Shown: positions 33,984 to 43,359 of the stretch, piece by piece | Position numbering within the stretch: the stretch's first letter is position 1 | Layout: the number at the start of each line of letters is the position of its first letter | Assembly (NCBI RefSeq): GCF_022429625.1 | Contig: NZ_CP092483.1 | Location: 3,831,501 to 3,895,500 of the forward strand | DNA from: Devosia lacusdianchii | GTDB lineage: Bacteria; Pseudomonadota; Alphaproteobacteria; Rhizobiales; Devosiaceae | Length of the DNA stretch: 64,000 nucleotides | Direction: 5' to 3' | Made by a program: the position numbers and the translations under genes | The notes under the pieces: generated by a model | The model's input: the letters and a program-made list of their open reading frames with translations, nothing else | Databases searched by the model: none | What the model was told of the DNA's origin: nothing

Positions 33984-34700
33984 TCAGCGGGTTAGCGAGA
34001 CGGCGCCCTGCTTCTTCTTGCGGGCGATCAGCAGCATGTGATTTTCCAGGGCGGTCTGGATATCGCCAAAAGCAGTCTCGGACTTGGCTACCTGTCCTTT
34101 GATCCAGTCGAGGAATTCCTCGTGCTGCCTGGGAATGGCCTCAAGGTCTTCATCGCGAAAGCGCTCGAAGTTGAAGACGATCAGCACGTGCCGCGCGATC
34201 GTATCCCAAAGCGTGCCCACGATAGGATTGTCGGCAGCCTGACGGATGATGCGATGAAACTCGAGATCGGCAATCAACGAATTGCGCAGGCTCCCCGCCT
34301 TTGCCGAAGCACGCATCTGGTCGATGCAAGGCTCGAGAATGCTCGGGGAACCCCTACCTTGGCGCCAGTTCTCGATTGCATCGCGCAACATGAAGGATTC
34401 AAGGCTGAGCCGAACTTCCATGATTTGTTGCGTCACGCTGGCGTCAAAAGCGGCGACGCGATAGCCGCGATGGCCGCCGCCGCTGATGATGCCTTGGGCG
34501 TGCAGCACCTTGAGCGCCTCGCGAATTGGCACCCGGCTTACGCCGAGCTTTTCGACCAGTGATGTCTCGACGATCCGCTCGCCTGGCGAGATGATCCGCG
34601 TTGAGATCGCCTGCGCGATGGTATCGGCCACGCTTTCCGACAGAGATATCCGCTTAGGCTGGGGGAGCTCAAACCGAACCGAATCGCCGTTCACGCTCAT
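33984..34700 (-). CDS. GntR-family regulator, FCD subfamily
   Basis: A 238-residue regulator. The winged helix-turn-helix spans about residues 22-85 (DTIAQAISTRIISPGERIVE, LVEKLGVSRVPIREALKVLH), followed by an FCD helical domain with the DLEFHRIIRQAADN and later His motifs. It lies upstream of the two SDR genes with a gap of about 220 bases containing a candidate operator. The target is probably the SDR pair and itself; the effector is unknown. Confidence 0.9.
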   Translation of the reverse strand: MSVNGDSVRFELPQPKRISLSESVADTIAQAISTRIISPGERIVETSLVEKLGVSRVPIREALKVLHAQGIISGGGHRGYRVAAFDASVTQQIMEVRLSLESFMLRDAIENWRQGRGSPSILEPCIDQMRASAKAGSLRNSLIADLEFHRIIRQAADNPIVGTLWDTIARHVLIVFNFERFRDEDLEAIPRQHEEFLDWIKGQVAKSETAFGDIQTALENHMLLIARKKKQGAVSLTR

Positions 34701-35076
34701 TCTCCCAGAGGTCCGCGTTGCCGTTGAAAATCCGCCTATTTGGTCGATTTGTCACGCCAAGGATTGTGGCATCATCCAACAAGAGGTCGTGGGCTCCTAC
34801 AGCATTGTGTTGGAAACACACAAGATCGGTCCACGTCCGGTCGTCGTGGTCTAATTGCGGCCACCTATCTGCGGCCGGCAGGAAATAGCCGCATACGAAT
34901 TCGCCCTGTTGATCCTGGCCTGCTTGGCGCGTGGCGGCCGGCTACTGCTAGCCGCAGGGTCAGTGTACAGGTGATAACAATCCATTGGTCTGCAAGAGAC
35001 CTCGTGGGCGGAAGATGCGCGAGCCGACGGCTAACGGCCGTCCTGATGGTCTCTTCGGGCGACCGTCGCGCTATGC
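34701..35076. other. Intergenic region between GntR gene and CUT2 operon end
   Basis: A 376-base stretch without a convincing gene. Open frames here have no recognisable domain and no good ribosome site. A 9-bp inverted repeat, CCGTCCTGA at 35038-35046 and TCAGGACGG at 35077-35085, spans the end of the SDR gene on the minus strand and could form a weak transcript-end hairpin. No T-run was seen. Confidence 0.5.
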
Positions 35077-35856
35077 TCAGGACGGTGCGCCGACGACGCG
35101 CTGTTCGAGGTCGATATGCGTGCCGGTTTGCAGGCCCGACAGGTCCGATAGCAGGTAGACGGCGAGGCGCGCCACTTCGGCGGCTTCCAGCATGCGACCC
35201 AAGGGTTGGCGCTGAGCGACCTTGGCGCTCCAGTCGGAGCCCTTGCCAAGCGTTTCGCCCTGCATCTTCTGTTCGCCGGGCGTCGCGGCCCAACCCATAT
35301 TGATGCCATTGACGCGGATACGATCGCTGAGATGCGCATTGGCGGCATTGCGCGTCAGCGTGGCCAGGGCACCCTTGCTCGCCGAATAGATCGCCAGGTC
35401 CGGCGCGCCGCAATGGGCGTTCATCGACTGGATATTAACGATCGAACCGGGGGCGCCACTGTTCAGCCGATGACGGATAAAGGCCGACATGAGCAGGTAG
35501 GGCGCTCGAGCGTTGACCGCGAAGAGCTTGTCCCACAGCGCCGCGTCGCCATCGAGAAAGCTGGCGCGGTCGGTGATGCCCGCCGCATTGACCAGCCCGT
35601 CGATCGGACCGTGCGCCAGCGCTTCCGCCATCAGGCGATCGGGCGTCGCTGGGTCGGCCAGTTCGCCGAAGACGAATTCGGCACCGGGAATTTCGGCCCG
35701 CGCCGCCGCCGCCTTGTCCGGGTCGCGGCCGGCCAGCACGATGCGAGCCGCGCCATTGGCCTGAGCGTGCCGGGCGACTTCGAGACCGACGCCCTGCAGG
35801 CCGCCCGTGATCAGGATCGACTTGCCCGCGAGGCAGCGGCCGAAGGGTTCAGTCAT
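35077..35856 (-). CDS. Short-chain dehydrogenase/reductase
   Basis: A 259-residue SDR with ILITGGLQGVG, the VNAAG motif, Ser in NIQSMN and Tyr/Lys in YSASK. The C-terminus (LSDLSGLQTGTHIDLEQRVV) replaces the common DGG loop by IDLEQR. ATG at 35856 has GGAG seven bases upstream. It is the last gene of the CUT2 operon that reads from 43308 down to 35077. It may oxidise the imported sugar or polyol. Confidence 0.87.
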   Translation of the reverse strand: MTEPFGRCLAGKSILITGGLQGVGLEVARHAQANGAARIVLAGRDPDKAAAARAEIPGAEFVFGELADPATPDRLMAEALAHGPIDGLVNAAGITDRASFLDGDAALWDKLFAVNARAPYLLMSAFIRHRLNSGAPGSIVNIQSMNAHCGAPDLAIYSASKGALATLTRNAANAHLSDRIRVNGINMGWAATPGEQKMQGETLGKGSDWSAKVAQRQPLGRMLEAAEVARLAVYLLSDLSGLQTGTHIDLEQRVVGAPS

Positions 35857-35872
35857 CGATTTTCTCCGTGCG

Positions 35873-36850
35873 TCAGGTCTGGTCGGTAATACGCACATAG
35901 AGCGCGGTGACAGCCAGAATGATGGCGCCGAACAGCATGCGCCGCGCGCCTTCGGGGATTTGCAGCAGGGTCAGCAGCGTGCCCAGCACCGTCAAAATCA
36001 GCGCGCCGACAATGGTGCCCGAATAGCTGCCGCGCCCGCCAAAGATCGACGTGCCGCCGATCACCGCCGCCGCGACGGAGGGCAGCATCAGCGAATTGGC
36101 CAGCGACAGCGACGGCGCCCTGATAATCCCGACATAGAGCAGCCCGGTAATGCCGGCGATGAGCCCCGACAGCGTATAGAGCGCCAGCATGACCTGCCAG
36201 GACCGTACGCCCGAAAGGCGCGAGGCGTTCTCATTGGACCCGAGCGCATAGAGCAGGCGGCCGAAGCCGGTGCGGCGCTGGCTCCACAGCAGCAGGATGG
36301 CGAAGGGCACGAACAGGAACAGCGCATTGGGCATGCCCAAAGTACGGCCGGTGCCCAGCCATTCGAAGATATCAGGGATGACCGAACCGGTATTGATGAC
36401 GTAGCGCTGGTAGACCTGCAGGCATCCGGTGGCGATGAGCCCCGTACCCAACGTCATGATCAGCGGATGCACCCGGCACACGCCGACGCCAAAGCCGTTG
36501 ACCAGCCCCATCAGCACGGTCGCCGCTAGCGACAGCGCGATGGCGGCAGGCGCGCCCACCAAAGGCGTGAGCGTGGCCACCACGAAAGCGGCGACGGTGG
36601 CCGCGACGCCGGCAGAAAGGTCGATACCGCCGGTCAGCATGGTCAACGTCTGGCACGCCGCCAGCATGGCGAGCGGAATGGCGAAGCGGATGGTGTTGCC
36701 GACCCAGCGCTCGTTGAAGATGCCGGGCTGCAGGAATTCGAGCAGCGCCACCAGGGCAAAGAGCAGCGCGATAAGCGGCAGCACCGGATTGTCGCGAATG
36801 ATCCCGCCAATGCGCTGCAGCGGCGACGTCGTCTCGGCCACACCAGCCAT
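35873..36850 (-). CDS. CUT2 sugar ABC transporter permease (RbsC-like), second of pair
   Basis: A 325-residue membrane protein with about eight to ten hydrophobic helices. It shows the family signature LTGGIDLSAGVAATVAAF early and GGTSIFGGRGSYSGTIVGAL late. It overlaps the preceding permease gene by one base. The operon has two different permease genes with one two-domain ATPase, so the channel is likely a heterodimer as in Lsr- or Rha-type systems. Confidence 0.9.
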   Translation of the reverse strand: MAGVAETTSPLQRIGGIIRDNPVLPLIALLFALVALLEFLQPGIFNERWVGNTIRFAIPLAMLAACQTLTMLTGGIDLSAGVAATVAAFVVATLTPLVGAPAAIALSLAATVLMGLVNGFGVGVCRVHPLIMTLGTGLIATGCLQVYQRYVINTGSVIPDIFEWLGTGRTLGMPNALFLFVPFAILLLWSQRRTGFGRLLYALGSNENASRLSGVRSWQVMLALYTLSGLIAGITGLLYVGIIRAPSLSLANSLMLPSVAAAVIGGTSIFGGRGSYSGTIVGALILTVLGTLLTLLQIPEGARRMLFGAIILAVTALYVRITDQT

Positions 36851-37821
36851 CAGTGCCGTCCTCTCATTGCCAACAGGCCACCAGCCATCACCACGGCGAC
36901 CATGATGGCGCCTTCGACGATCGTGGTCACGTTAGGATCGACCGACAGCAGCGTCAGGTCGAGTCGCAGCGTGCGCAGGATGAACACGGCGATGATCGGC
37001 CCCAGAATGCCGCCAATGCCGCCGGTCAGCGCGACGCCGCCCAGGACCACGGCAGCCACGCTGGCCAAGAGGTAGGGGCCGGGTATGGGCTCCCCGATGC
37101 CGGTACTGAGGGTGATCGACAACCCACCCAGCGCGGCGAAGAGACCAGCCAGGGCATAGGCGGCGATGCGGGTGAGCCCCACCGGCACGCCGGAGCGGAA
37201 GGCCGCATTCTGGTCGCTGCCAATGGCATAGATGGATAGGCCAAGCCGCGACCGGCGCAGCGGCAGCCAGATGATTGCTACGCAGGCCAGCAATACGACG
37301 AACGACTTGGGCAGCCAGGCGGTGAACTGGGACGGCACACCCGGTAGCGTCACCGCGCCGACAATCACGTCGCGCAGCCATGGCGTCGCCGTCCCGCCCG
37401 GCGCATTGAGGATCAGCAGCGCCGCCCCCTCCCAGACGAACAGCATGGCCAGTGTCACCACGATATCGGGGACGCGGGTCAGCACGATGAGCGTACCGTT
37501 GATCGCCCCCATGCCAGCACCGACACCCAGTACGGCGAGGACGATGAAGCCTGCCTGCACGTCTCCTGCCCCTTGCATCAGCACAGCGGCAGTGACGCCG
37601 GCTACCGACATGATCGACGCGATGGACAGGTCAATGCCGCCGGCGATAACCACGATCGCCATGCCCACCGTCGCAAAGGCAAAGGGCAATGCAGCCCGCG
37701 ACAGGGAATCGAGGCCCGTCACCCCGAAATTGGGCTGGATCACACGGGTGGCGATCAGCAGGATGATGAAAATGGCCATGAGCCCGATGGCCCAGCCATG
37801 CCTGCCCAGCGAGCGGATCAT
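36850..37821 (-). CDS. CUT2 sugar ABC transporter permease (RbsC-like), first of pair
   Basis: A 323-residue membrane protein starting MIRSLGRHGWAIGLMAIFII. It has VIAGGIDLSIASIMSVAGVT and the late GGVALTGGIGGILGPIIAVF motif of RbsC-type permeases. ATG at 37821 overlaps the ATPase stop by four bases; the longer upstream frame lies inside the ATPase gene and is a shadow. Confidence 0.9.
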   Translation of the reverse strand: MIRSLGRHGWAIGLMAIFIILLIATRVIQPNFGVTGLDSLSRAALPFAFATVGMAIVVIAGGIDLSIASIMSVAGVTAAVLMQGAGDVQAGFIVLAVLGVGAGMGAINGTLIVLTRVPDIVVTLAMLFVWEGAALLILNAPGGTATPWLRDVIVGAVTLPGVPSQFTAWLPKSFVVLLACVAIIWLPLRRSRLGLSIYAIGSDQNAAFRSGVPVGLTRIAAYALAGLFAALGGLSITLSTGIGEPIPGPYLLASVAAVVLGGVALTGGIGGILGPIIAVFILRTLRLDLTLLSVDPNVTTIVEGAIMVAVVMAGGLLAMRGRH

Positions 37822-39329
37822 GCCAGCTCTCCCGCCGTTGCGCGGTCCTTGGCTGTGAGGCCGTAGGCGGCCCGCATCAGGTTCTGTTCGGTGGCATCGC
37901 CGGCATCGATGACGTCGACCACCCGCCCGCCGAAGATGACGATGGTGCGGTCGCAAGCCAGCGCAATCTCGCCGAGTTCGGAGGTGTAAAAGAGAATGGA
38001 CGCCCCCTGTGCCGCGAGCTCGCGCAGGAGCGGATAGATCTGATGCTTGGTGCGCACATCGATGCCGCGGGTGGGATCGAACAATAGCAGCGTCTCGACG
38101 CCCGCCGCGACCCAGCGGCCGATCGTCACCTTCTGCTGGTTACCGCCCGATAGCCGCCGGACCTCGCCCTGCGCGCGCATGTCGATCTGCAGCCGCTCCA
38201 CAGCGGTAGCAACCTGCTCGGCCTCGCGGCGCATCGGGATGGCGCCCCACTTGCTGGGTCGCGCCAATAGCGGCAGCGCAATATTCTCCCGCACCGAGCG
38301 CTGCATCAACAGCGCATCCTTGCGGTCGCCCGGGACCAGCGTCAGGCCTGCCGCGATAGCATCGGCGGGATGGTGGAAAGCGGCCGGTTTGCCATCGACC
38401 TCGATGCTGCCGCTTTGCGCGCGGCGGAAACCGGCCAGCACGTCGAACAACTCGTCCTGCCCCTGCCCTTCCAGCGCGACCACGCCGAGCACTTCGCCGC
38501 GGCGAAGCTCGAACGATACGTCAGCCAGCTTGGAGCCGGCGGCAAGGTCGCGCACGCGTAGGCGCGGCGCGCCGGTCGCAATACCCTGCACACGGTTATC
38601 AGTCACTTCGGCGCGAGCCGGCACGCCGCCCAACATCAGCTCGACGATTTCTTCCTCGATGCCCGGAGCGATGGCAAAGTCGCCCACCGTCACCCCGTCG
38701 CGCAGCACCGAGGCGCGATCGCAGACCTGCGCAATCTCGGCGAAGCGATGGGAAATATAGATGACCGAACGCCCGCTATCGGCCTGGCTGCGGATAACCT
38801 TCAGCACGCGCTCGACCAGGTCGGTCGGCAGTGCCGCCGTCATTTCGTCGAGCATCAGCACCTTGGGCTCGCTAGCCAAAGTCAGCGCCAGATCCAGAAT
38901 ACGCAGTGTCGCCAGCGGCAGGTGCCGAACGGTTTCGTCGACCCGCAGATCGGCGATGCCGAGCTCGCCCACCCAGTGCCGCACCGGATCGATGGGAATG
39001 CCGAGCAGCCGCAGATTGTCGGCCACGTCGAGATCGGGAATAAGCGACGGCTCCTGATAAACAGGCATGATGCCCGAGCGCCGTGCCTGGGCTGGCGAGC
39101 GAAAGTGCCGGTCTTCGCCATCGAGCCTGATATAGCCGGTATCGGGCCGCAAGGCGCCCGTCAGAATCTTGACGAAAGTCGATTTGCCGGCGCCGTTGGC
39201 GCCCATCAGGGCCACGACTTCGCCGGCGCTTACCGTGAGCGATGCATCCTTGAGCGCGGCGACAGCGCCGAACCGCTTTGCCACGCCCCGTGCGTCCAGA
39301 ACCGGACGCCCAGCCGCTTGTTCCGTCAT
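37818..39329 (-). CDS. CUT2 sugar ABC transporter ATPase (two-domain, RbsA/MglA-like)
   Basis: A 503-residue tandem ATPase. Domain 1 has Walker A MGANGAGKST near residue 40 and Walker B VLMLDEMTAALP, but the usual LSVGQ signature reads LPLAT. Domain 2 has the LSGGNQQKV signature and a Walker B of LLLFDPTRGID, where the usual LDEPTRGID pattern has Phe and Asp in place of Asp and Glu. The unequal domains suggest one canonical and one degenerate ATP site. It lies 66 bases after the binding-protein gene, with a hairpin in the gap. Confidence 0.9.
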   Translation of the reverse strand: MTEQAAGRPVLDARGVAKRFGAVAALKDASLTVSAGEVVALMGANGAGKSTFVKILTGALRPDTGYIRLDGEDRHFRSPAQARRSGIMPVYQEPSLIPDLDVADNLRLLGIPIDPVRHWVGELGIADLRVDETVRHLPLATLRILDLALTLASEPKVLMLDEMTAALPTDLVERVLKVIRSQADSGRSVIYISHRFAEIAQVCDRASVLRDGVTVGDFAIAPGIEEEIVELMLGGVPARAEVTDNRVQGIATGAPRLRVRDLAAGSKLADVSFELRRGEVLGVVALEGQGQDELFDVLAGFRRAQSGSIEVDGKPAAFHHPADAIAAGLTLVPGDRKDALLMQRSVRENIALPLLARPSKWGAIPMRREAEQVATAVERLQIDMRAQGEVRRLSGGNQQKVTIGRWVAAGVETLLLFDPTRGIDVRTKHQIYPLLRELAAQGASILFYTSELGEIALACDRTIVIFGGRVVDVIDAGDATEQNLMRAAYGLTAKDRATAGELA

Positions 39330-39360
39330 ACCGACGACACCCTGCCCTTGGTCGAAAGAC

Positions 39361-39386
39361 GGTTCCCGGCCTTGCGACCGGGGACC
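39361..39386 (-). promoter_or_regulatory. Hairpin between binding-protein and ATPase genes
   Basis: GGTTCCCGG at 39361-39369 pairs with CCGGGGACC at 39378-39386 (one wobble pair) across an 8-base loop. It lies nine bases after the binding-protein stop on the minus strand. No T-run follows, which suggests message stabilisation or partial read-through. Confidence 0.5.
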
Positions 39387-39395
39387 AGGATCAGA

Positions 39396-40421
39396 TCACT
39401 CGCCTGGGCCCTTGCAGGCGATGACTTCGTCGATCGTGTAGGTGGTGTAGCCTTCAATGGACACGCTCACCGGCCATTCCGGATCGAGGTTCGGATTCTG
39501 TGCTGCGGCGATATTGGCCTTGCCCTCGTCGCTCACATTGTCCCACAGCGCCGGGGTGACCAACACGGTCTGTTCGGCCGGCTTTTCACCCTTGAGGATA
39601 TTGAGAGCGACGGTGACGCCGGCGCCGCCGATCGAACCCGGATTGGTCACAGCCGCACCGACCAGGCCTTCGACAGAAGCGAGCTGGCCGACAAAACCGG
39701 CATTGTCGGCGCCCACGACGGGCACCAGCTCGGCACCCGATTCCACCAGCGCATCGACGATCACATTGTCGATGCCCGAGGTCCAGATACCGTCGAACGG
39801 AATGCCCGCAGCGATGTAGTCGAGGATCTGTTGCTTGCCCTGGTCCTGTTGCCAGCCGGTGAACATTTCCTGGGCCACCTTGATGCCCGGATATTCCGCA
39901 AGCGCGCGCTTGAAGCCCACATCGCGGTCATTGTCGGCTGAGGCACCGGCAGCGCCGCGCATATAGACGACCGAGCCCTCGCCACCCAGCTGCTCGAACA
40001 GCCACTTGGCGCCGACATAGCCGTATTCTTCCTGGTTGTTGGAAACCACATAGGCGGACGGTTCGGTCACGGCCTGGTCGACGGCCACCACCACGATGCC
40101 GGCATCGGTGGCTTCCTTGATGGCGGCATTGATGCCGTCAGGATTGGCCGGGTTGACCACGATGGCGTCGACACCGGCCTGGATCAGGTTGCGGATGTCT
40201 TCGAGCTGGCCGGCCGCATCGGTATTGCGGTGCGCAATGTTGAGCGACGAGACCAGCCCTGAATCGAGCGCCTGCGCTTTCATTGCGCAGATCATTTCCT
40301 CGCGCCAGCCATTGCCCTGCACGGTATTCGAAATGCCGATCGTATATTCCTGGGCCGCGGCGACGCCGCCGAGCCCGGCCAGAATGGATGCCACACTGGC
40401 GGCCACGAGCAGTTTTTTCAT
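39396..40421 (-). CDS. CUT2 sugar-binding periplasmic protein (RbsB-like)
   Basis: A 341-residue precursor with signal peptide MKKLLVAASVASILAGLGGV ending AAAQ. The mature part begins YTIGISNTVQGNGWREEMIC and contains RNLIQAGVDAIVVNPANPDG, GIVVVAVDQAV and SIGGAGVTVALNIL, as in the type I periplasmic fold of pentose/hexose/inositol binders. GGAGG lies six bases upstream of the ATG. The exact sugar is unknown. Confidence 0.92.
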   Translation of the reverse strand: MKKLLVAASVASILAGLGGVAAAQEYTIGISNTVQGNGWREEMICAMKAQALDSGLVSSLNIAHRNTDAAGQLEDIRNLIQAGVDAIVVNPANPDGINAAIKEATDAGIVVVAVDQAVTEPSAYVVSNNQEEYGYVGAKWLFEQLGGEGSVVYMRGAAGASADNDRDVGFKRALAEYPGIKVAQEMFTGWQQDQGKQQILDYIAAGIPFDGIWTSGIDNVIVDALVESGAELVPVVGADNAGFVGQLASVEGLVGAAVTNPGSIGGAGVTVALNILKGEKPAEQTVLVTPALWDNVSDEGKANIAAAQNPNLDPEWPVSVSIEGYTTYTIDEVIACKGPGE

Positions 40422-40466
40422 CTTAGTCCTCCCTTGAGACTGACGTATCGTTGCACATTATTTTCG

Positions 40467-41381
40467 TTACTTCACGTATGGATTGAGGACGTCGCGCGCC
40501 AGCAGGAAGCCCCGCTTGAGCTTGTCGTCCGTACCTTCGAAATTGCGGTCCTCGTGTTCGATGATGACCGGTCCGTCATAGCCGGCGCGATAGAGGCCGG
40601 AGAAGAACTGGGCCCAGTCGATATCACCCAGACCCGGCATGCGCGGCACCTGCCACCCCATACCTGATGACATGATGCCGTTTTCGTAGAGCCCGTCGCG
40701 GTCGATCATCACATCCTTGGCGTGGACATGGACCATCCTCGGGCCGAATTCGCGAATAAAGCGCGGCTGGTCAATCATCTGCCAGACCAGGTGCGAGGGA
40801 TCGTAGTTCATGCCCACGCTGTCGCCCCAGGTTTCGAAGATGCGCCGCCAGATCTTGGGCGAGTACGCAATATTGTGCCCGCCGGGCCATTCGTCGTGGC
40901 TGAAGATCATCGGGCAATTTTCGAAGGCCAGCGTGACGCCGGCGTTGCGCGCATGCGCGACGATCGGGGCAAAGATGTCCCTGGCGCGCGCCCAGTTCTC
41001 ATCGACGTTGAGCTTGCGATCACCGCCCATGAAGGTGTTGACGACCTTCACCCCCAGCAGCGGCGCGGCGGTGATGACCTGCTTGAGGTGGCCGATGACC
41101 TCGTCGCGATGGGCCGCATCCGCATGCAGCGGATTGGGGTAATAGCCCAGCCCGGAGATCGTGATCCCCTTCGAGGACAATGCCGAGGCAATCTCGTCGC
41201 CCTCAGCGGCGGACAGGTTGGCGACATCGATGTGGGACGTGCCGGCATAGCGCCGTGTCTCGCCGCCGGCGCGGGGCCAGCAGGCAATTTCGAGCGCTGA
41301 AAAGCCACTCCCGGCCGCCCAATCGGCAACATCCATCAACCCGATATCGGCAAATGGCGCCGTCAGGATTCCCAGCTTCAT
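40467..41381 (-). CDS. Sugar phosphate isomerase/epimerase (xylose-isomerase-like TIM barrel)
   Basis: A 304-residue AP-endonuclease-2 family TIM barrel (IolE/IolI, erythrulose- and tagatose-epimerase relatives). Likely metal ligands are Glu in LAFENCPM, Asp and His in YDPSHL, His in VHVHAKD and Glu in VIIEHEDR. It overlaps the Gfo/Idh gene upstream by four bases. The Gfo/Idh plus isomerase plus CUT2 transporter combination is typical of inositol, levoglucosan-like or 3-keto-sugar breakdown; which one applies here is not determined. Confidence 0.88.
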   Translation of the reverse strand: MKLGILTAPFADIGLMDVADWAAGSGFSALEIACWPRAGGETRRYAGTSHIDVANLSAAEGDEIASALSSKGITISGLGYYPNPLHADAAHRDEVIGHLKQVITAAPLLGVKVVNTFMGGDRKLNVDENWARARDIFAPIVAHARNAGVTLAFENCPMIFSHDEWPGGHNIAYSPKIWRRIFETWGDSVGMNYDPSHLVWQMIDQPRFIREFGPRMVHVHAKDVMIDRDGLYENGIMSSGMGWQVPRMPGLGDIDWAQFFSGLYRAGYDGPVIIEHEDRNFEGTDDKLKRGFLLARDVLNPYVK

Positions 41382-42538
41382 TCTCGTCCCCCCACCTCGA
41401 CCCAGCGCCCGTCCCTGGCGCTCCTGATCACTGCGTCACAGAACAGCATTTCGTCATGCCCGTCCTCGAAGCTGGCGTAATTGGACTGCGGCGAGCGCCG
41501 TCCCGCCAGCACATCAGCATAGACCGCGCGAAACAATGCGAAGAACGTATCGCCAAAGCCCTCGACATGCCCGCCCGGCAGACTGGCGGCGGCACTGCCG
41601 GTGGCGTTCATCAGGCCCGGATCGCGCTGCAGCATCTGGTTGGGTTCATCGCGATGGCCGAGCCACAAATGGTCCGGATGCTCGGAATGCCAGGACGCCG
41701 ATGCGCTGGCGCCGGAAATCTCCCAGCTCATCGCATTCTTCCGCCCATGGCTGACCTGGCTGGTGGTGACCGAACCGCGCGCGCCATTATCAAAGCGCAG
41801 CAGGATCAACCCGGCATCGTCAGTCTGGATGCGGCGGGTTTCGCTGGCCCTGTCGCTCGTCCTCGCGAAAGTTTCGACCGGGCCCAGCGGCTTTTGCCGT
41901 TCGGGGATGAACGTCGCCAGCTCGGCCAGCACCGCGACCGGGCTCAGGCCGCTGATGAAGCTGGTGAGATCGACCCAATGTGTGCCGATATCGGCGACCG
42001 AACGCAGCGTGCCGCCCTCATCGGCCTCCAGCCGCCAGTTCCAATCGCCGGGCTTGGCCAGCCAATCTTGATGATAGTGCCCCGTGATCAGCCTGATGTC
42101 GCCCAGCTCCCCCGCGCCGACCATGCCGCGCGCCTGCTGGTTGAGCGGATAGAAGCGGGTATTGTAACAAACCGCCGCAATCCGGCCGCTGGAACGGGCC
42201 AATTCGACCATCTCGGCGGATTCCACCGAGGTCATGGCCAGCGGCTTTTCGCAGATCACGTGCTTGCTGGCGGCCAGGATCGCCTTCACCTGCGCGTAAT
42301 GGGCGTGATTGGGGGAAGTGACGTGGACCACGTCGACATCAGGATCGGCCAGCAACTCATCGAGCGAAGCATAGGCGCGCGCCACGCCAAGCGCCGCCGC
42401 CCGCTCGGCGCCGCGCCCGGCGCTCGATCCCAGCACGCCGGTGAGGCGAACGCCAAGCCTGCGCAGCGCCCATAGATGCACCGTGCCGATGAAGCCCGTG
42501 CCGATAACGGCAACGCCGATATCGCTCAACCCCTGCAT
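41378..42538 (-). CDS. Gfo/Idh/MocA-family oxidoreductase
   Basis: A 386-residue dehydrogenase. VAVIGTGFIGTVHLWALRRL is the nucleotide site, CEKPLAMT carries the conserved Lys, and DIGTHWVDLTSFISG the second-domain His/Asp. GGHVEGFGDTF near the C-terminus recalls sugar 3-dehydrogenases. ATG at 42538 has GGAGG just upstream; the open frame upstream of it lies over the neighbouring SDR and is a shadow. It probably oxidises the sugar delivered by the CUT2 transporter to its keto form before the isomerase acts. Confidence 0.89.
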   Translation of the reverse strand: MQGLSDIGVAVIGTGFIGTVHLWALRRLGVRLTGVLGSSAGRGAERAAALGVARAYASLDELLADPDVDVVHVTSPNHAHYAQVKAILAASKHVICEKPLAMTSVESAEMVELARSSGRIAAVCYNTRFYPLNQQARGMVGAGELGDIRLITGHYHQDWLAKPGDWNWRLEADEGGTLRSVADIGTHWVDLTSFISGLSPVAVLAELATFIPERQKPLGPVETFARTSDRASETRRIQTDDAGLILLRFDNGARGSVTTSQVSHGRKNAMSWEISGASASASWHSEHPDHLWLGHRDEPNQMLQRDPGLMNATGSAAASLPGGHVEGFGDTFFALFRAVYADVLAGRRSPQSNYASFEDGHDEMLFCDAVIRSARDGRWVEVGGRE

Positions 42539-42585
42539 GTCTCCCTCCCATGACCCGGGCGCGGCTCCTCTTCCGCTCCCGCAGG

Positions 42586-43308
42586 CTATGCGACCGAATA
42601 TCCTCCATCCACCGGCAGGCAAGCGCCGGTGATGAAGGCCGAAGCCTCCGAGGCCAGAAACAGCACCACTCCGGCAAGATCGTCGGGCTGTCCCCAACGC
42701 CCGAGCGGCGTCCGAGCAGTCACATTGGCGACATGCACCGGGTCGGTGCGGCTGCGCGCCGATTGCTCGGTGACGATGAAACCCGGCGCCACCGCATTGA
42801 CCCTTATGCCGTCGGGCGCCCAGGCAATGGCCAGTGACTTGGTCAACTGCTCGACCGCTGCCTTGCTGGCGCCATAGGCCGGATTGCGGGGGCTGCCGAA
42901 GCGCGCATACATCGAGGCGATATTGATCAGCTTGCCACCGCTGCTCTTGAGCTGCGGGTGAAATGCTTCGGCGGTGCGGAAGGTGCCGTGCAGGTTGACG
43001 TTGACGACCTTCTCGAAAAAGCTCGGCTCCATCTCCTCGCCACGCGCCGTGATGGCCGCGCAATTGACCAGAACGTCCAGCTTGTCGAACGCGCCGCCCA
43101 GCGCCCTTACCGCGGCAGTATCGCTCACATCGAGCTTTTCATAGCGAAAGCGACCGCGGTCTTCCTCGGCTGGCTGGTCCTCGACGCCGGTAATGGTCAC
43201 CTCGGCGCCGGCCGATTGAAACGACCGCGCGATCGATGCCCCGATGCCCGCCCGGCTGGCTCCGACCACGAGCACCGAAGCTCCCGAAAAATCGAAACTG
43301 GCCTGCAT
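42586..43308 (-). CDS. Short-chain dehydrogenase/reductase
   Basis: A 240-residue SDR. VLVVGASRAGIG is the cofactor site (Val-Gly-Ala instead of Thr-Gly), followed by VNCAAI, the Ser in NIASMYA, Tyr/Lys in YGASK and the ending FITGACLPVDGG. It is the first structural gene of the CUT2 operon, 51 bases after the RpiR regulator gene. A polyol or sugar dehydrogenase role is likely. Confidence 0.88.
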   Translation of the reverse strand: MQASFDFSGASVLVVGASRAGIGASIARSFQSAGAEVTITGVEDQPAEEDRGRFRYEKLDVSDTAAVRALGGAFDKLDVLVNCAAITARGEEMEPSFFEKVVNVNLHGTFRTAEAFHPQLKSSGGKLINIASMYARFGSPRNPAYGASKAAVEQLTKSLAIAWAPDGIRVNAVAPGFIVTEQSARSRTDPVHVANVTARTPLGRWGQPDDLAGVVLFLASEASAFITGACLPVDGGYSVA

Positions 43309-43359
43309 CCGTCCAATCCCCCCGCCAACACAATTGCCGAGGTGATCACCGTTTGCAAT

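Noticed and set aside
34740..35303. A 187-codon plus-strand frame in the 34701-35076 gap
   Set aside because: Arg/Ser-rich, no domain, no ribosome site, and it overlaps the SDR gene on the other strand.
42539..43063. N-terminal extension of the Gfo/Idh protein to 561 residues
   Set aside because: The extension reads a shifted frame of the neighbouring SDR gene and lacks homology; the start at 42538 has a good ribosome site.
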